Shown here one piece after another: positions 13,501 through 24,053 of a DNA stretch of 64,000 nucleotides. The translations under genes and the position numbers were made by a program. The stretch covers positions 7,856,624-7,920,623 of the forward strand of contig NC_016134.3 of NCBI RefSeq assembly GCF_000005505.3, written 5' to 3'. This stretch comes from Brachypodium distachyon (taxonomy: Eukaryota > Streptophyta > Magnoliopsida > Poales > Poaceae). The notes beneath the pieces are model-generated. The model had not been told where the DNA came from, made no database searches, and saw only the letters and a list, made by a program, of their open reading frames with translations. The stretch's first letter is position 1; every line of letters starts with the position of its first letter.

Positions 13501-14320
13501 GTTTTAGTTTGGGTATGAGTCAGTTCTTGGGCCATTCTCAGGCCTACTTGCAGCTGGCCGGAAGAACTTGGTCCGGTGTTAGCCGATGATTCTAAATCGG
13601 TTGATGTTTACTTGAAATCCCTTTCCCCTGAAAAAAAAAGGTTAGACCTACTTAACAATTTAAGTCTCAATATGGTAAAATTACATTAACTATTTGTTTA
13701 ACACGTATCCTTCTCTGTAGCCCTGTGGTCGATATGCTCCCCTACATTCGATCTTCAGTCCCAGCGCGCCCTACTATTTTATTTTTCGCCCAGAAGCAGT
13801 GAAGCGGCCCATATCGGCCCAGCACGCCCAATCACGACAAATAGGAAAAAGAAAAAAAACTGCACTGCGTCACAGCCCAGAAGCGTGTTAGGCTCACCTT
13901 CACCAAGGCTGGCCCGGCCCGTTAGCCTAACAGGCCAACCGCCAGCAGCAGCCCAGGTGAGCCTTTTTTTATCCTTTTCCATCAAACAAGAGACAAAAAT
14001 AGGAACGAATAGAAGTGGACGCAAAAGCTCAATGGATCAGATGGTGTGGACATGTTTGTGTATGTGTGTGTTGGTGGTCGGGAGTTCGACTTCGGCTTCC
14101 TGCTTATTTTTACTTAACTGTGCTATTTCCTGGTATAAATGAGTAAAGAAAAGGAAAATAGTTAAACCGGCCCGGTAGCCAGCGATAGCCACAAGCCATA
14201 TTGGCCCAGCGCTGCAAATGGGAAAACAGAAAAGAAAAAAAGTGCACTAGGAAACATTCAGCAAGCACTTTTTTTTGTCTAACTAGAATGTCACAAAGAA
14301 CATCATGGAGAGGTAAAGGT
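10513..14320. other. CACTA interior without recognisable genes
   Basis: This is AT-rich sequence with only short ORFs on both strands. Phrases recur locally: the sequence around ACTGCTACTTATCTGTACAT is repeated near 11960 and 12033, and the TATTTGCCTC block near 12171 and 12250. No TNP2, reverse transcriptase or host gene fragment was recognised. Confidence 0.5.
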
Positions 14321-14503
14321 ATAATTTTAGTCATCCATGACGTTTTTGCTCATGACGATATTTCGTTTCTGTCACAGGGTCATATGGCAATTAGGTTTTG
14401 GACCAACCCATGACGTTTCGAAAAAAATCGTCATAGATCTATGACGAAATTCTTGTGCGTCATAAAGAAAACGTCACGGACCACCAGATTTCTTGTAGCG
14501 TGA

Positions 14504-15790
14504 TCTCATCGAACCTGTTGGCTCTTTACTTCTTGTTGATGCTAACTCGAACGCTAACAGTTTGTTGTCTGTGTTCATAACAGTCGATGGGAAAAGTACC
14601 CGTACAATGCCTGTGAACCATCGACGGTGCAAGGTGCATTAGTACGCGAGTTTTATCCAGAGCCGATTGGTCCACCTGTGATAAGGGGAGGCCTGATCTT
14701 CTCGTTGAGCCGATTGATCCACCTGCGAGACGCTCACGAATCTCTGGATGTTCCCTCATTGCCAATGCAACAATTCTCAACCCTAGTTGATATTCGTAAC
14801 TCCACACGCTTGTGCACGTAGCCGCCGACCACGAAGCGGTTCTGCAATCTACCAATTCCCAATGAAACCATAGATAACACTTGAATCTTTAGTAGCAAAA
14901 ACACCAGATTGAAACAAAGTGATGAAGGTAAAATTCCTGATCGAATCAAAGAGGAATATAATTCCTGATTGAATCTTCAGTAGCAAAAACAGCAGTTCAA
15001 CGAAAGGTTCTAAATAATCTAAACGTGGTCTAACCCTAATCTTGGCCGCCCCTCAACTTATATAGGGGGGTGGACGTCTAGCAACCTAGATGGACTCAGA
15101 CTCGAACTTGGTTCAACCCAAACTTGATACAAACTGACCCATAACGTTGGTCAGCCCAAACTAGGGGCACGTAAGCCCAACTCTCCCTCAACGTGCATTG
15201 ATACCTTAGACATGTTTGACGTGTCATGGGACTTGTCCTAGCATCAGCCATATCAACTTCTACTGCTCTTGGATTTCCTTCTCTTCATGTGGTGTACCGG
15301 CCTCCCTCTCCTCCCTTGCGTTTTTCTTGATATTGAAAATCAATGGCAATGGATCTTACTGCAACTCTCCTTCTCTACGTGTAATGCTTGAGTTATCTTC
15401 AAATCTGATCATACATAAATGCATAGACTTAGGCACATCAATTAAAACATCAGATTCAATTAAGAGTGAGTTCACATGTTGTTTAAATAGCTTTGCACGT
15501 GCTCTTGTTATTGACTCAAGTCTAACTTCATTGGACTGGTCTTGTGCAGCAACATCATCAATTGTAGTTGATGATAAAGGACTAGGGATGTCCTCATCAA
15601 CCTGATAGTAAGAAACCTGTGTTGACTTGGGCTGACTACAAGTGGTTTCGTCACAAACAGCAGCTTCCAAGATCTTAACATAATTTTTGGTAATTTCATT
15701 AGCTAGCATGATTTCTACTGATTCTTTCATAGCAAGACGAAACGGCAAATGGTCAAACTTAAAGCCATATGAACACTGCTAGTTACAGCA
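14504..15790 (-). mobile_element. Ty3/gypsy retroelement 3' end: polyprotein tail plus LTR, truncated
   Basis: On the minus strand 15748-15356 is open and ends with ITRARAKLFKQHVNSLL and LPKSMHLC-like residues (VPKSMHLCMIRFEDN), the typical C-terminal tail of grass gypsy polyproteins. Downstream on the same strand is LTR-like sequence with a core promoter CCCCTATATAAG at about 15065-15054, followed by a long leader-like stretch reaching 14504, where the CACTA element begins. No integrase, reverse transcriptase or second LTR is present. The exact LTR borders cannot be set from this copy alone. Confidence 0.55.
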
Positions 15791-15900
15791 TACACACTTT
15801 CAGTATGGATGCTAGAACAACTGCCAGAGCAACTGTCCCAATACCTTACTGCATATGAATACTTTAATGTTTGTAGGAGCAACATCAAGCTAAATATTCT

Positions 15901-16260
15901 GATTTCCCAATTTTAGTAACAGGGCATAGAAACTTCACATCAGTATCCACACCTAGAACTAGAAGCATCTCAGTTTATACTAGCATACTCTAATGAGTGG
16001 GGACACACTGCAAAATAGAGAATATTCATCTGACAACAAAAATCTGGACTGTATGGTGTGCAGTCGGATAAAGATGCATTGACTTCCCAATTTTAGTAAC
16101 ATGGCATAGAAACTTCACATCAGTGTCCACACCTAGAACTAGAAGCATCTCAGTTTATACTAGCATACTCTAATGAGTGGGGACACACTGCAAAATAGAG
16201 AATATTCATCTGACAACAAAAATCTGGAATGTATGGTGTGCAGTAGGATAAAGATGCATT
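15901..16260. repeat. 180-bp tandem duplication
   Basis: Positions 15901-16080 and 16081-16260 are near-identical copies that both begin GA(T/C)TTCCCAATTTTAGTAAC. They differ at only a few bases, so the duplication is young. Confidence 0.9.
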
Positions 16261-18114
16261 GAAATTGGACCTTTTGCTTCCCATGAAAGTAAATATAGCC
16301 GAGTAATGAGAGCAAAAAAAGCTAACCAAATTTGAACAAAGATTGAAAGTCTAACATGGACAGTTAACCGTGTCAGGCATTAAGAAATAATTAAGCAAGT
16401 AGAAAAGACTGCAGCCTAGTAGTAATGTATGATTTAAATCCATGTTTTATTTCAGATTTTCTAGAACAGTCTTTGGTTCTCAAATCGTACTCTTAATAAT
16501 TGCCAGTGGCCAGTGGCGTTTCAAGTGCAATCCAGGGAAACAACGTGACGCGAATGAAGCCTTGGAGCAGAACTTTACTAAAAAAGTAAGGCAAATGATA
16601 CACGAGGAGAAGAAGGCAGCCATCAGAAGATTATACAGGGCAGCAATGTTGCAGAGGAAGAAGATGAGGATGGTAACCGCTGGCCAACGGTTGACGCATT
16701 AATTTCTGCTAAGCCAGTTGCCGTTGGTACCCCCCAAGGTTGGCGTTTACTATGTGAACATTGGTGCACGCCAGAGTCCATAAAAAAAACTTTACGTGGG
16801 AAGAATAATAGACTAGCTCATGGCCACACAATTTACCATAGTGCTGGCGCAAGAAGAATAGTTGCTACCTGCCAATATCTGGTACATTTTTTCCGAAGCA
16901 TCTTTCCGTATTTAAATACTACTAGAATAACATTTGATCATATTATAACTCCTATGTAGAAACGAATAACCGGTCAAGACCCGGGACTTGCTCATGCTTC
17001 GCATCACTCACATAGACTGAAGAAAGAGAATGATCGTGGACAGATATCTAGCACAAAAACTGCTAATCTTTGGGTAAGTCTTGAGCTAATTTATGCTGCA
17101 TTCTCTTTGAGAATATGCAGCTATGAATCTTACACAGTTCATTTGCATTATGGTGTTTAAGTTCTGTTTGACTTGTTTTCGATGTACTTGGTAAGAGTAT
17201 CCAAAATAGCACCAGTATGGTTTCATGCAACTCAATGTCATGGTTCATGAGTCATGAATATTGCAATATTTAGTTTGCATGAACCAATGTAAGTTCGTTG
17301 GGAGAAAATCATAGAGAATCCAGAAGTACTCTTTCTTTTGCGACTCACCATACTTATTTTTATCCACTAATTTAGTTATATGGTTAATTATGTCAATTCC
17401 ATTCCTCATTACTGTTTTGCCAATTAAAGTTCATGTTACTTTACTCCTAACATAGCAATGTTCTCTGATATAACAAAAACATGGCTATGTTCAGTACAAT
17501 CACTTACATAATATTTTTCTTTGGAAAGGAACGATTTGAGACTGTAATGGAAAATACTTAGGGGGAAAATTGGCAAGAGGAGCATCCAGAATTTGATGGA
17601 TCCATCATTTATGAAACAACAGGAAAAAATGCCATGGTAAGCTTGGAATTGTCGCCAATGAGACATTTAACAAAATCGACAAATATATTATTAAGTCAAA
17701 GTATCAGCGTACCACGACCAGTAGAATGTGGTAGCAGTGAGCTTGAGCGGTGCCGTTTGGAGAATGAAAATCGCCATCTGCGGCAGGACAACAAGAAGAT
17801 GCGATGCATGGAACATGTTCTACGGGTAAATTTTATTAGTTTTTGAAATCTGAGCTAGCATGGAACGATGAAATTGTGCTTATGTGTTCATGTTTATAGA
17901 CTCTTGCGTCAGACCGAGGACTGGACTTTGATGGCTTAATGGAGGAAGCAAAACATGAATATGTAAGCTTATCATAGAATCAACCGTCGGCGACAAATTA
18001 TTGATGAGTTCAAATGGAGAAATTTTAATTTTGGAGTAATTTCAGTGCTTCTGTTGTTGACTATTCCTTTTGTGCTTGATTTCCGTTCATTTCAGATTCA
18101 AAATATTTGTATAG

Positions 18115-18178
18115 AGATGACGACCATGACGACGACGACGATGATGACGATGATAATGATGATGATGATGGAACTGAA
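18115..18178 (+). repeat. GAC/GAT run encoding poly-Asp
   Basis: Imperfect trinucleotide repeat inside the TNP1-like gene that would encode about 20 mostly acidic residues before GTEQ and a GT splice donor. Confidence 0.8.
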
Positions 18179-18619
18179 CAGGTAAGAGTAGTTGAACATT
18201 GTTTCAGATATTTAGAATAATATAAAAGTCCCAGAAGGCAACTAAGTAATCCAGCAACTTCACAGAAGTGAGAAAAAAGTGCATTTCTTTTAGTAATTAA
18301 TTAACCGAACGTGTGTCAGCGGTAAAAGGAAAGCCTTGTGTTCATTTGCAAAAGTTGGTGTACTATAACTTTAGCACTAGAGCTACTAAGACATGCATGT
18401 CCACTCCACTCCACATATACAGAGAAATAAAGAGAGATGCATGCAATGGCTTTAATTTGCTTTGCTAGATAACATGGCTAGTAAAAGTGATATTTGCATC
18501 TTAGTCAATCTGGTGCACCAAGGACCTTTTGAATGGTTACATGCATGAATATTTGCTCTGTTCAGTTATTTTCTCAGCCTTCATGTAGGAAAAACCAGAG
18601 CTGGCCACACCTTAATGTG

Positions 18620-18643
18620 ACTCTCTCTCTCTCTCTCTCTCTC
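18620..18643. repeat. CT dinucleotide microsatellite
   Basis: About 12 CT units in the last intron of the TNP1-like gene. A candidate length-variable marker. Confidence 0.9.
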
Positions 18644-19154
18644 AAGTGTGCAAACAACAAATTTCTCGTCACTATATATCATGTATATCTTCAATATTTT
18701 CAGAATTTTATTTCTTACAACTGGTATTTTCATTTCTTAGGGCACTGGAAGAAGAAATGGAGGTGGTGGTGAGGATGGCACTGGAGGTGGAACTGAGGAT
18801 GGAGATTTCTTCGACTTCTTGGACGAAGCTGGCACAAACTGATCTTATCATGGTGCATCTTGCAAAGGGATTGATGTTTCAAGTTGTTCAGGATGAACTG
18901 TTGTTTAATCAGCTACGTTATCTTTTGCATTTCCATATTGTCAAGACAGACGATTGAAGATTCTATGTAGTTTTTCATTATGAAACCAACTCTCATTAGA
19001 CTTGTGAGACATATGTACTTCAATTATTTGTGCTTCAATTATATATTTTGCTCAATCTGAAATGTGACTAGAAGTGAGCCTATTTGTACATTATGCCTAT
19101 AGGATGCATGTATTATAATGTCATGAAATTTAATCGTCGATGGTAGTTTCTTAG

Positions 19155-19611
19155 CTCTCAGTTATCCTTAAAACTGACATGGATAGAAACTCTCAGTTAT
19201 AATTAACACCAACAGGAGTGCAAAACTCTCGGTTATAACTTAGACCGACGGCAGTACATACCTCTTGGTTATAAGTAGTATCGACAGTAGTACAAACCTC
19301 TCGGTAATAACATAAATCGACGATAGTACAAACATCTCGGTAATAACATAAACCGACGGTAGTACAAACCTCGCGGTAATTACCTAGACCGACAGTATAA
19401 TAAACCACTCGGTTATACTTAATGCCGACGGTATTAGAATATACTCGGATATAACATAAACCGACGGCACATGTCCTACGGTACACTTTGGTATTAGGGT
19501 AATGGCCGAATAAACATGGCCGAGTGGGCTCTGTCGGTCATTGCAATAGCCGAGAGTTATCATAAATACCCGACGATAGTTCAGCCCTCGGAAAAGATTA
19601 GGATCCTAGTG
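19155..19611. mobile_element. 3' terminus of the second CACTA element with 36-bp subterminal repeats
   Basis: About nine degenerate copies of a 36-bp unit (consensus near CTCGGTAATAACATAAACCG) run from 19159 to about 19460. The period is a multiple of three, which creates a spurious 97-codon minus ORF with a 12-residue repeat. The array is followed by inverted CCGAG/CTCGG motifs and ends CCTAGTG at 19611, the reverse complement of a CACTAGG start. A matching 5' end was not found upstream, so the element is truncated or broken by the insertions to its left. Confidence 0.65.
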
Positions 19612-19709
19612 CACGTACTTAGCTAGCAATTATTAGACCGGCACTTGAGGGTGCAAAAGATAGAGTAAAATGAAGCCTTGGATAACTGATACATTGAAGA
19701 CTTGATGCT

Positions 19710-22700
19710 TCAAACAATAAGGCCCTCTGACGCATACCCAGCGCTTTTGCACCGGCGGAGTGCTGGAATTATGGGCACCTTCTCCACTGGCCCAATGATG
19801 GTCTCGATTACATTTGCGGTGCTCGTCGCTGTTTTCGCGTCTGCTCCATCTTCTTGGCCTCTTTCGACGTCCAAAACAGTTCTTTTTATCTGCGTTGATT
19901 AATTTCATCGGTCGAAAGTGGTTAATTTGTTAGTTAGTGGGTATGTACGTACGTATGTATGCACATGTATATATATACCTGAGAGGCTAGTCCATATAAA
20001 GGCATTGTGATGTAGCTGCAAATAAATTGCAGTAGACCGCTGCACGCACATATTAATATTAAAAGTAAGTAGGGGTAGTACTGCCATGTTAAGTGTCTGT
20101 ACATGGAAAACATAAAGTAAAAAAAATTCAAGTATGGTTAGAAATTAAATTGAAAACTAATTGCATATGTTCCTACATTACCTCAGGCACACTCCAGCGA
20201 CAACTTTGCCAAGGTGTCCTTGATGGAAGCAGGACATCAATCCGAAGTAGACCTGCGCAAACACTGACTTAATTAAATTAGACAAGCTGTGTCAAACAAA
20301 CCAGATGCGTATCAGAAAAAATATAGCCATTACCGAAATCCAAAGGAAATGACTGATCTGGAACGCATTCTTCAAGACCGAAAAGAAAGAAGAGTTATTA
20401 ATTACATGAGCGTACGTGACCAACACCTTTTTATTTGATTTATGGCATTATTTTGCATGCTGACCTGGAATGACGCCAGGATAATGAGATGAAGAAGCAG
20501 ACGAGGCTTTCTGAACCAGAAATGTTCATCGCTTAGCTTGTCCATGTCTATCCTTGCTGTTATGATAGTCTGTAACTCTGTACCGACCAAAAAGATGACC
20601 TAGTATATACATACACAGGTCAAAGGAAATATTGGAGCAACCGGCGTGCAACAAATAATCAAAAGCATCACACATTATTAATTACCACTACACGAAGTAT
20701 AGATAGCCAGAACATTCCATCCCATCCTGAAAAAAATTGACATGTTAATTCCGTAAATAAATTGAACACAACACATTCTCGCTTTGGAAGTTGGTGACTA
20801 GCAAAACGTATGTAATATAGCAACTCACCACGAACATTAATCAGTAGCATAACCAGGGCGGAGGCCCATAACGGCGAACTGCTAAATTAATGGATTCAGT
20901 AAAAACAAAAAATAATTTAGGATATGATGGTTGAAAGAGAATGAAAATTCACACAGGTCAAAAGAAATGACATTATATGTGTTTTTTTTTAAAGAAATCG
21001 TGTATTGATAGCTTCAAGTATATACAACAGATTAATTTTTTTTTTCAATTACAACATGCTTATTTATATATACTGGATAAAGTTTCCGTACCTACAACTT
21101 GAAATTGCTTTGAGATCAGCACTAAGTGATTTCTGAATTTTTGCTCCAAAATCAAAATTAGTTCCCGGTGATAAGTGAGCCTACGAAAAGATGAAGAATC
21201 AGCGGTGTAAAAATATGTGCAGTAAGTCCAAAGAGGTAAACACTACCATCTCCTCTAGTCCACCTTTTTCTTGAATGCACACCTATACTTTATAAAATGT
21301 TTAGGACATTTGGAAATCACATCTGAGTTGATTTGTTTTTAAAGGACAGTTCTATATATTGGCTTTAGAAATGTACAAAATGGAAGTGGCGATCCAAAAT
21401 TTGTTTTGAAGACTATGTTTTGTCCACAATGTCTGACAGTGCAAGAGATTAGTCTGTTTCACTTTAGGGCATCCACAGTCTTTAGAGGTAGTTTTACCTC
21501 TAAGCTGGGACCCACCCCCTGCTTCTTGCCTTGTCACCAAACGTTGCAGTCCTTAGAGGCAATTTTACCTTCAAGATGGATCCCATGTCTGAGGATAAAA
21601 TATTTGGAGTCTCTCTTTTATTTTACATGCATTACATTGCTTAGAGGTTACCTTCATGGAAGAAGTCATTTTCTACCTCTATAGCTTAGAGGCAGAGAGC
21701 TGCAATGTTTAGAGGCTACCTCTAATCCTTACTCCTTAGAGGCATCTATAGAGGCAGTATTTCTAAAGAGTGTGGATGCTTTTATATCTCAGTCTGAGAT
21801 GAACCTCTTAAAATAAATTTGTGTTGTGTTGACCTCATGCAGAAGAATAGGAGAGACCTTCTTTTCATATGAACATGTTGGCAGAAAACTTCAAAATTAT
21901 ACAATTATGAAATATTTTCATGACAAGCATAGTCATTATTTTTATTTTCATTGATCTAGTAACCTCTCATATATTAATAATGAAATTAAAAGGAATTTTG
22001 CAGCATAATTTTAAGGCATCATCTATTTAGAATGGATATAGTACTCACAGTCATGAATCCATGCCGTAGTTGGACATAGTCTGTCATCTCAACAGAGTTG
22101 AAAAACTGCCTAAAGAAGCTCACCTGCAAAATATATTTTAAACCTAGTAATTAATAAAATAAAAATCCCATGTCGAGCTAGCTAGTAAATTCACATGTAG
22201 GAACATTATGCAGATAATAACATGTGGCCCAAGTTCGCAACAACTTGTATCGTTCAATTGTTTAATTTTTTGCGTTTCTCGAATGGAAATTTGGTACTCT
22301 TCAGATAGAAAAGAATCCTCATAAGTTTTTTTACAGATTTCATACTGGGAGTGATAGATGTGTCACTTACAATGTAGAGAAGTACGGTGCTTTTGCTCCA
22401 ATTTTTCGTGAGCCGCATCACAAACGTTGTTTGATGAGAAAGCCTGAGATTGGAGGGTTCTGCGTGATATGAATTTCACTTGTAAGAAAAGGAGAAAATT
22501 AAGCAGTAAACAGTCAAAGCGAGTTTATGTATTATACGGTGCAATAGGTCATTTGAAGCGGAGCGGGCTTCCTTTTCCCACTCCTTCCATTTAGAAATCT
22601 GTAAATATAGAAGAAAAAATGTCAGCAATTTAGTTAGCACCTCTCCAAACCAAACGAGCTGTGAGAGTTTCTATACGTACCTTTGCTCTAGCCAGATATA

Positions 22701-23853
22701 ATGTGAGGAGTTTGAATGCGACGTGGAGAAGTGCCAAGTAGAAGAGGAAGAGGTGCAGCTGGTGCAGTGCCTCAGGTGGCACAAGAGGGACCATGCCCTG
22801 CACATTTTGTATGCGTATGGAAATTACTTAGTTACACCACGCCATGCATGCATCCATCCATGAACACTAGACTAATTAAGTAAAGTAGCTAATTACTCTC
22901 TCTGATTCTAAATTCTCACTCAAATTTGTCCAAATATGAATGTATCTATTCTTAAAAACGATACATGTAATATTTCGACAACAATTTAAAATTGGAGTGA
23001 GTAGTTAATTAAATAAACCATACGTGGCACTCACTTGCCGGCAACTGTTGAGCGGTGGGGGGTGCTTAGCAAGTTGCTCCGTGCACTCGCAGGGCAGCAT
23101 GGTGCTGGCTGCTCCGAGTGGGACGCAGACGAAGGGCATGAAGAAGCCCAGGAAGGTGAGCAGCAGAGACACGAAGCCAAGCGCAATGAGCTCAGACTTC
23201 ATCGTGTCCAGGGCGTCGAACAGCGCCAGGCTCCTCCTCTTTCGCAGCCACTGCTTATATATGTGCACGCATTAGCTAGTTGCACCGATGGATCGAAAAC
23301 TGGTTAGTTCAATACTCCGATCCTAAATTCTTGATTCAAATTTATCAAATATGGATATATATCTATTCTTAAAAAACATCTAGATACATGTAATATTTTG
23401 ACAACAATTTAAGATTAGAAGAAGTACTCAATTACTCCCTCCGTTCGGTGGTGGAGGCCGGGACAAGGCCAGCCCTGGCCCCCCCTAAGAATTCGATTTT
23501 CTACTCAAGTCCTTGTCTAACATTTGCAATTTCAGCACATGAGTTTCATATTTTTATGTTTTGTCCCCTTCTAATAAATAATCTTTTTTATTCTGATCTT
23601 CCCTATTTTTTTTTCTGCCTCCGTTTTTAAATATTTGTCGTGATTTTAGTGCAAATTATTTAGCAACGGAAGGAGTAGCATGCAATGCAAACAAGGTTAC
23701 TCCGTACTTACGTACCTTGGTGGCGTGGTGCAGGCCGGCGTCAAGCGTAAGTGAGATGCCGATCATGACGCCGCAGATGGCGGCCACTGCCCACGTCGGG
23801 GTCACTTCGAGCCCCAGCGGCTTGTTGCTCGCGCCAGCAGCTCCCCCACCCAT
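19710..23853 (-). CDS. MLO: MLO-like seven-transmembrane protein, complete, 452 aa
   Basis: MLO proteins are plasma-membrane heptahelical proteins; some members are susceptibility factors for powdery mildew and others act in pollen-tube or root signalling. Fourteen phase-consistent exons: 23716-23853, 23035-23250, 22681-22797, 22538-22598, 22371-22459, 22049-22123, 21092-21180, 20829-20878, 20686-20726, 20465-20599, 20334-20369, 20182-20252, 19979-20039 and 19710-19889. Landmarks are TPTWAVAAICGVMIGISLTL (TM1), a Cys-rich first loop (MLPCECTEQ, SCRQ), VSFFRQFFNSV, SPLWASALVMLLINV, GTELQTIITARI, the FWFRKP loop and ICSYITMPLYGLASQ. At 452 residues it is shorter than typical members. The tail after LASQ (IKRTVLDVERGQEDGAD) contains no Trp, so the usual calmodulin-binding helix is not apparent. 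The start was chosen at the first ATG before TM1. Family assignment is secure; clade was not determined. Confidence 0.95.
21467..21781. mobile_element. PIF/Harbinger-like MITE in MLO intron 6
   Basis: Terminal inverted repeats pair GCATCCACAGTCTTTAGA (left) with the reverse complement of TCTAAAGAGTGTGGATGC (right). TTA flanks each end (21464-21466 and 21782-21784), the usual PIF/Tourist target. The interior repeats the terminal phrase TTAGAGG several times. There is no coding capacity. Confidence 0.7.
22896..23001. mobile_element. Stowaway-like MITE in MLO intron 2
   Basis: CTCTCTCTGATTCTAAATTC at the left pairs with a right end reading TTGGAGTGAG. TA dinucleotides flank both sides. Confidence 0.65.
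23315..23424. mobile_element. Degenerate Stowaway-like MITE in MLO intron 1
   Basis: The left end CTCCGATCCTAAATTC and the internal phrase TAGATACATGTAATATTTTG match the 22.9-kb copy. TA flanks the likely ends. The right terminus is eroded. Confidence 0.5.
23435..23675. mobile_element. Stowaway MITE split by a hAT-like insertion
   Basis: The left end CTCCCTCCGTT (after TA) and right end AACGGAAGGAG (before TA at 23676-23677) are Stowaway termini. They are separated by an inserted segment at 23446-23617 that is flanked by an 8-bp repeat. Confidence 0.65.
23446..23617. mobile_element. Small hAT-like element nested in the Stowaway
   Basis: The 8-bp direct repeat CCTCCGTT occurs at 23438-23445 and 23618-23625, the hAT signature length. 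The left end CGGTGGTGGAGGC resembles the CAGTGGCGGAGCC ends of common grass hAT MITEs. The right end (TTTTTTTTCTG) keeps only the last bases of such a terminus, so the copy is internally and terminally decayed. Confidence 0.55.
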
Positions 23854-24053
23854 TTCGAATATTGATCCAACTAATTAATCGCTCCTCAACAATCTCAACA
23901 CGGCCTGCAGCCAGCAGCTCCTCGCGGTCGCTGTTTAAAAGCGATCGATCCACATGTCCATACATATCGCCACCGTGACCTGCAAAACGGCCAAACCCTG
24001 CCTCCACTATTTACTACTCGTAGCTGCTAGTATTAGCTAGCTAGCACGATCGA

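Larger units (their letters stand above)
7962..14500. mobile_element. CACTA (En/Spm-type) DNA transposon, 6,539 bp, non-autonomous
   Basis: The left end reads CACTACAACA and the right end TTTCTTGTAGCG, so the termini pair as CACTACAA and CGCTACAA with one mismatch. The 3-bp duplication TGA flanks both ends (7959-7961 and 14501-14503), as expected for CACTA elements. Both subterminal zones (about 7975-8210 and 14325-14480) are dense in direct and inverted copies of ATGACG and GTCATAGA, the transposase-binding-type repeats of this superfamily. The only coding remains are TNP1-like exons on the minus strand. No TNP2 transposase with its DDE domain is visible, so the copy depends on others for movement. 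Much of 10.5-13.8 kb is AT-rich and featureless. The right terminal base change may impair mobility. Confidence 0.85.
16440..18841 (+). pseudogene. TNP1-like (PttA/En/Spm family) gene of a second CACTA element
   Basis: Plus-strand exon blocks follow the family order. From about 16505 is GQWRFKCNPGKQRDANEALE with KKVRQMIHEEKK, then RWPTVDALISAKP (16683 on) and WRLLCEHWCTPESIKKTLRG. Next are NRLAHGHTIYHSAGARR (to 16879) and GQDPGLAHASHHSHRLKKEN (16974 on). Then come GENWQEEHPEFDGSIIYETT (17562 on), a coiled-coil block with SSELERCRLENENRHLRQD (17734-17825), TLASDRGLDFDGLMEEA (17901 on), an Asp run (18120-18180) and a Gly/Asp tail ending DFFDFLDEAGTN at 18841. The protein would be the accessory DNA-binding product, not the DDE transposase. 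A TAG at 17559-17561 interrupts the ERFETVMENT...GENWQEEHP block where the family usually has an aromatic or basic residue, so this copy is probably dead. No TNP2 is nearby. Confidence 0.6.

Noticed and set aside
14244..14256. CACTAGGAAAC as a possible 5' end of the second CACTA
   Set aside because: It lies inside the younger CACTA, is not followed by the 36-bp subterminal motifs, and its flanking trinucleotide does not match the CAC after 19611.
7954..14509. Alternative duplication TCTCAT flanking the CACTA element
   Set aside because: A 6-bp match exists slightly outside the ends, but the 3-bp TGA abuts CACTACAA and TTGTAGCG exactly and 3 bp is the CACTA standard. The 6-bp match may be chance.
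18620..18643. CT run as a regulatory GA/CT element
   Set aside because: It lies inside an intron of a transposon gene; treated as a microsatellite only.
19193..19486. 97-codon repeat protein on the minus strand
   Set aside because: It is the 36-bp CACTA subterminal array read in frame; no start context or conservation argument supports coding.
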